Part shown: positions 7,598 to 10,808 of the stretch, piece after piece | How positions within the stretch are numbered: the first letter of the stretch is position 1 | How the letters are laid out: each line of letters opens with the position of its first letter | Assembly (NCBI GenBank): GCA_000697335.1 | Contig: JNEM01011879.1 | Coordinates: 1-10,808, forward strand | Direction of reading: 5' to 3' | DNA length: 10,808 nt | Source of the DNA: Conidiobolus incongruus B7586 | Lineage: Eukaryota > Entomophthoromycota > Entomophthoromycetes > Entomophthorales > Conidiobolaceae | Made by a program: the position numbers and the translations under genes | The notes under the pieces: generated by a model | Told to the model about the DNA's origin: nothing | Databases searched by the model: none | The model's input: the letters and a program-made list of their open reading frames with translations, nothing else

Positions 7598-8725
7598 TTA
7601 AAGTTCTAATTTGTTTTTTGAGAATCGGTGTTTGAGATGTCTATGCTCAAATTCACAAATGTTTTGAATAGTTGATTGGGATTGATCTGTCCATTTGGAA
7701 AACGTGGACAATATCCTCATAACTCTCCATGGTCAATGGTGTGCTGATGCCTTTGAATTTTGTAAAATGATTCAATTTCGCCTTTAAGTACTTCAAGAGT
7801 GCTGTATTGAATAAGAATAGATGGAAGGTCTTTGACTTGGCCGTAATATAGAGATGCGTAGGGATGACATATTATATCTGTGTTATTATAGCGATGTGGT
7901 ATAGATTTGGAGTGATGAGTATGGCCTTGGAGATAGTCAAAATCTTTGTAGGTATCCCAAGCTGAACTGGATTGCGTGAGATCCAACGATGACGACATTA
8001 AAATCAAACCTTTGGGCATTGATATTCCATAATCCCTCAAATAATATGCCAAGCTGAGGAATAAACTACCACCAGTACTGTCACCAGCTAAAAAGATCTG
8101 TTTGGAGTAGGGTTCCAATCCAAATTTGCGATCTATTAAGAGTATGCAGAGTCAACATCGGTTAATGACGCTGGCAATTCGAACTCAGGGAATAGGCGAT
8201 AATTCACTCGGACTATTGGAAGAGCTGTAGCTTTGCAAAGGTCAAAACATATTAATCGATGTGATTGGGAGCTTCCAAATACGAAACCACCCCCATGGAT
8301 GAATATGGTAACTGATTTAGATTCATTCTGATTGATTTTAGATATAATATCAAATTTTGAAGAGGAATTAACTTGGAAATTTCTGAATCAGCTCGAAAAA
8401 TTGAGAGACTCAAACCATATAAATTACAACTTAATACTTCCATTATCGCTTCAGTCATCATTCTGATTCATATTGACATAAGCCAAATAAACAGTGACAG
8501 ATTTTTAATTCCCAAAACTTATAAAAAATTCAAATCGATCACAACTCTAAATGTTTGACACCCGATGATCAATATCAAATTGAACCAATTATATGAAGAC
8601 TTTAATTACTTAGGTGAATTCTATACCTCATTGGGCTCTTAAAGGTCCTAAGGATACTAAATGGAATATTGTATACAAGATAACGAGCAGTACTATGTAA
8701 TAGAGATTTATTAGTAGTTTTTCTC
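7598..8725 (-). pseudogene. Decayed tandem paralogue of the Say1-type esterase
   Basis: The reverse strand matches the intact neighbour nearly end to end but in several frames. N-terminal traces NLYYIV...SLGPLRA lie near 8705-8635 and KFWELK near 8520-8503. HGGGF is at about 8300-8286, followed by FGSSQSHRL. PEFELPASL lies near 8190. Past a frame change of about 4 missing bases near 8143 come LIDRKFGLEPYSKQ and GDSTGG with the nucleophile Ser (about 8085). LIQYSTLEVLKGEI lies near 7790, and past another frame change comes ESYEDIVHVFQ with the His. A last frame change near 7690 leads to NICEFEHRHLKHRFSKNKL. The middle N-terminal region (about 8440-8500) is shortened by some 40 codons, and several stops stand in the membrane-segment part. 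The best block is about two-thirds identical to the intact protein. The 133-codon piece at 7717-8118 starts with TTG and is a fragment, not a gene. Composition and CpG are gene-like, so it decayed by ordinary indels and stops. A spliced functional gene is unlikely. Confidence 0.88.
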
Positions 8726-8876
8726 AATGACCAGTTAAAAACTTTTACGAATATATTACTTTAAAAAATTGTTGAAAAATTTTTAGATAGTGTAATTTTG
8801 TGCTGAGATAGGGTATTAACCTATATATATTTTTAAATTCCTATACTTTAATCAAAAATTTTGAAATTAAGTTATA
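8726..8876. other. Junction between pseudogene and second mariner
   Basis: About 150 bases carry no visible gene. They should contain the former promoter of the pseudogene, but no TATAWAAR box stands out on the gene strand. The stretch ends at the TA (8875-8876) where the second transposon begins. Confidence 0.4.
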
Positions 8877-8901
8877 CACTCGCTCAAAAAGTAAACCCGC
8901 C
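8877..8901. repeat. Left terminal repeat of second mariner, well preserved
   Basis: This 25-base end begins CACTCGCTCAAAAAGTAAAC and continues CCGCC. It keeps two CpG sites although the rest of the element is AT-shifted. The TA just before it fits the family's target site. The assignment rests on its position about 58 bases past the transposase stop and on its TCAAAAAGTA core, common in Tc1/mariner ends. Confidence 0.55.
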
Positions 8902-8958
8902 AATTTTAAATTTATATATAAACATAATAAATAAAGCTGAAGCAAAAACAATATGATT

Positions 8959-9890
8959 TTAATATTTAATAACTTCCTTGTTTTTCAATTACAGAATTCC
9001 ATACTAATGATAATTATCCCCTTGACTTAGGTTTCTATAAATTATCTTCAAAATTACACTATTAATTTTGAAATAAAAAGTTGAAATATTAATAAATTTT
9101 TTTCCCTAAATTAAATTCTTCAACTTACAAAAATAACTAAAATCACAAAAATTTGTATCTTGTGAATAGCGGATGTAGTAATAAAGGCCAGTTCTTTTCA
9201 ATAAATCAATCTTTGATAATTTCTAATACAGGTTTAAAGTTATTATTATATAAAATAAATGGTTTTGTTAATTGTATTTTTTCTTACATTAATTTTATCT
9301 TAAGTTTCTGAAAATCCAAAATATATTCTATTATTACACTGTATTTTTAGTGATAATAATTAATGGAGTATTAAATTATTATCCTCTCTATTTAATTATA
9401 ATATTTTTTAATTTATTTTTTATTTTGAACTTTATAGCAATAATTTTGATTTCTTAACCTAAGTACTTTGCTTATTCTATAATAATAGATTATATAAGCG
9501 AGTGAATAATTTATCTATTATAATAACTGTTAATTATAATAGGATAAATATTATACAAATATAAATTTATTTTAGTTATTTTTTTCTCTTATCCATTTGT
9601 TTTTAAATATAATATAATTATACTTATACTTTAGTTCCTTTAATTAAATTTAAATTTACTTTTAGTAATCTAATAATAGAGTTAATAATAAAGTATCAAG
9701 ATTATATTAATACTTTGGTTAAGGCTTACAAGTGATAATTGAAATACTTTTTAATTTTTTTTATTTCTTTAGTTGGTTAAATATTTAAAATACAGTTATT
9801 AAGGTAAGTATTCTATATTAAATAATTAAACTTTAAGTTAAATAAACCAGTTTATAATATTATATTTTATAAGCTTTTTGCTATTAGTTA
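8959..9890 (-). pseudogene. Second mariner transposase, dead by stops and frameshifts
   Basis: In family order on the reverse strand, the helix-turn-helix region lies near 9830-9750 (YRILTLITVF then NQLKK) and the former GRPxxxxLDxL segment near 9720 (PKY, YNLDTLLL). KWIREKN lies near 9600-9578. The first catalytic Asp is in IIIIDKLF (about 9520-9500), followed by NKQST and VKKSK. KPFILYNNN near 9265-9240 is the RPxLLHDNA segment, with the second catalytic Asp now Asn and His now Tyr. YSQDTNFCDFSYF near 9165-9130 keeps the third catalytic Asp. LKNLI and GKKF follow, and KNKEVIKY comes before a stop at 8959-8961. At least two frame changes (near 9215 and near 9560) and several stops interrupt it. 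The visible length of about 310 codons is shorter than the usual 340, so small deletions are likely. The changes H to Y, D to N and W to stop again fit C:G-to-T:A mutation, though it is less complete than in the first mariner. Confidence 0.8.
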
Positions 9891-10008
9891 TAATTTGAAG
9901 ATTTTTATAAGTATTTGATATAGATTATTTTCTATAATATGATATTTTATTAAAAAATCGTTGTTTAAATTAACAAAATATAAAGTTTTATGATTTTGAG
10001 TTTTTGTG

Positions 10009-10808
10009 TTTTAAATTGAAATTTTTATTCAAAATTATATTGTATTTAATAAATATATTTATTATTAAATTACTTATTGCTATTTAAAATATTATTATCT
10101 ACTAATAAGAAATTATTATTATTATTAATATAATAATAATTTAATAGAATATAGAGAATTATTTTTTGAATTATTAAATCTTATTTAGATTTAAAATAAT
10201 TAATTAAAAACATATTGTTATTAATCATTAATTAATGGAAAAACTTATTAAAAGTCATATTTCAAACTTATTGTAAGAAATTAATTTGATTATTTAAATC
10301 AAAAATCAACTTAAAGCTAATATTAATTTTAAATTTGAATTTCATTATAAATTAAGCTTGGTTTTATATTATTTTTTTAACTATAATATATTAAGTATTG
10401 TTTTATATATAGTATATATTATTTTGAATAACAAAAATATCAAAAAATAATAAATCAAAAAATCAACCAAGTTATTTTTTCTGAAAATTTCCTATTTATA
10501 TAGTATATATTTTTGAAAAAATTTATAATATTTTTATAATATATATATTTATAGATTTATCACTTAGATATTTTAAATCTTAAATTTTACTATATTATCT
10601 AATAGTTAATAAATTGAATCAAACAAAATTACCTAAATTTAAATATCATACTATATATATATAATTGAATCTAAATTAAGTTTATTAAAAGATAATTAAA
10701 TTATAAATAATTATATAATAGATTTTAATTTGATAATTTATCTATTAAACTTATTTATATTAATAATATTATAATAAATCTAATTAATATAATTAATATT
10801 ATAATAAA
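10009..10808. other. AT-rich spacer, no gene recognised
   Basis: This stretch is extremely AT-rich, with no CpG seen and only short open stretches. One reverse or forward piece of debris may hide here: the plus frame near 10234-10375 is interrupted only twice (for example KANINFKFEFHYKLSLVLYY), but it matches no family I can name. Trinucleotide-like ATT/TAA runs near 10115-10140 and TA runs near 10648-10662 are simple repeats. Confidence 0.4.

Larger units (their letters stand above)
8877..10008 (-). mobile_element. Second mariner-type (DD34D) DNA transposon, inactivated
   Basis: The left end is sharp. A TA at 8875-8876 is followed by CACTCGCTCAAAAAGTAAAC (first 20 bases), which looks like a Tc1/mariner terminal repeat. 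The transposase debris runs away from it on the reverse strand, with the C-terminus nearest this end. The best partner for the right end is GTTTTATGATTTTGAGTTTT starting at 9985 and closing near 10008, a gapped partial complement of the left arm. That gives about 1.13 kb, slightly short of a full mariner, in line with internal deletions. Its protein differs from the first mariner, so the two are separate families and not copies of one insertion event. Confidence 0.7.

Noticed and set aside
8252-8558. Short overlapping open frames on both strands (8252-8461 minus, 8373-8558 plus).
   Set aside because: The minus-strand one is partly the shifted frame of the esterase pseudogene (its N-terminal half aligns with the intact paralogue). 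The plus-strand one is antisense shadow.
8877-9506. A possible 630-bp small element bounded by CACTCGCT at 8877-8884 and its complement AGCGAGTG at 9496-9503.
   Set aside because: The second site falls inside the transposase reading of the second mariner, right after its first catalytic Asp (codons reading FTRLYN). The match is therefore coincidental and the element must extend further right.
1-10808. Possible CRISPR array, tRNA, rRNA or bacterial defence genes.
   Set aside because: No regularly spaced repeats, cloverleaf-like structure or such coding regions were seen. The gene content and composition are eukaryotic.

Overview
The window is eukaryotic and most likely fungal. It holds one intact intronless gene for a Say1-type (hormone-sensitive-lipase family) membrane-anchored esterase, and beside it a decayed tandem copy. 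Together they form a moderately AT-rich island at about 5.6-8.75 kb. On both sides lie extremely AT-rich blocks built from transposable-element fossils. The fungal assignment is inference. It rests on the Say1-like architecture, a Ty3/gypsy element ending in a chromodomain, and repeat-confined C:G-to-T:A decay resembling fungal repeat-induced point mutation (RIP). No rRNA, tRNA or second intact gene was seen, so the species cannot be named.

Layout. About 180-795 (+): debris resembling a Ty3/gypsy-type integrase core. 798-2077 (-): a full-length mariner-type (DD34D) DNA transposon. Its transposase frame runs 1893-868 without a frameshift but carries about 13 in-frame stops. About 2200-3785 (+): the 3' part of a Ty3/gypsy chromovirus pol region (RNase H tail, integrase zinc-binding region, core, C-terminal region, chromodomain). 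3786-5640: AT-rich spacer with imperfect hairpins and short tandem repeats. 5746-6996 (-): the esterase gene, with a TATA box at 7037-7046 and a poly(A) signal at 5715-5720. 7047-7597: intergenic. 7598-8725 (-): esterase pseudogene. 8877 to about 10008 (-): a second, different mariner-type element whose gene-proximal end is strikingly well preserved. 10009-10808: unassigned AT-rich DNA.

How it fits together. I found no CpG by eye from base 1 to about 5640, while the gene island has many. In the first mariner, losses are mostly Trp-to-stop and Gln-to-stop plus Asp-to-Asn and His-to-Tyr type changes, as C:G-to-T:A mutation on both strands would give. The esterase pair has diverged too far in sequence to look like a recent repeat, which may be why it escaped. 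I see no operon, defence system, biosynthetic cluster or novel multi-gene system. The main interest is the sharp contrast between the spared gene island and the mutated repeats.
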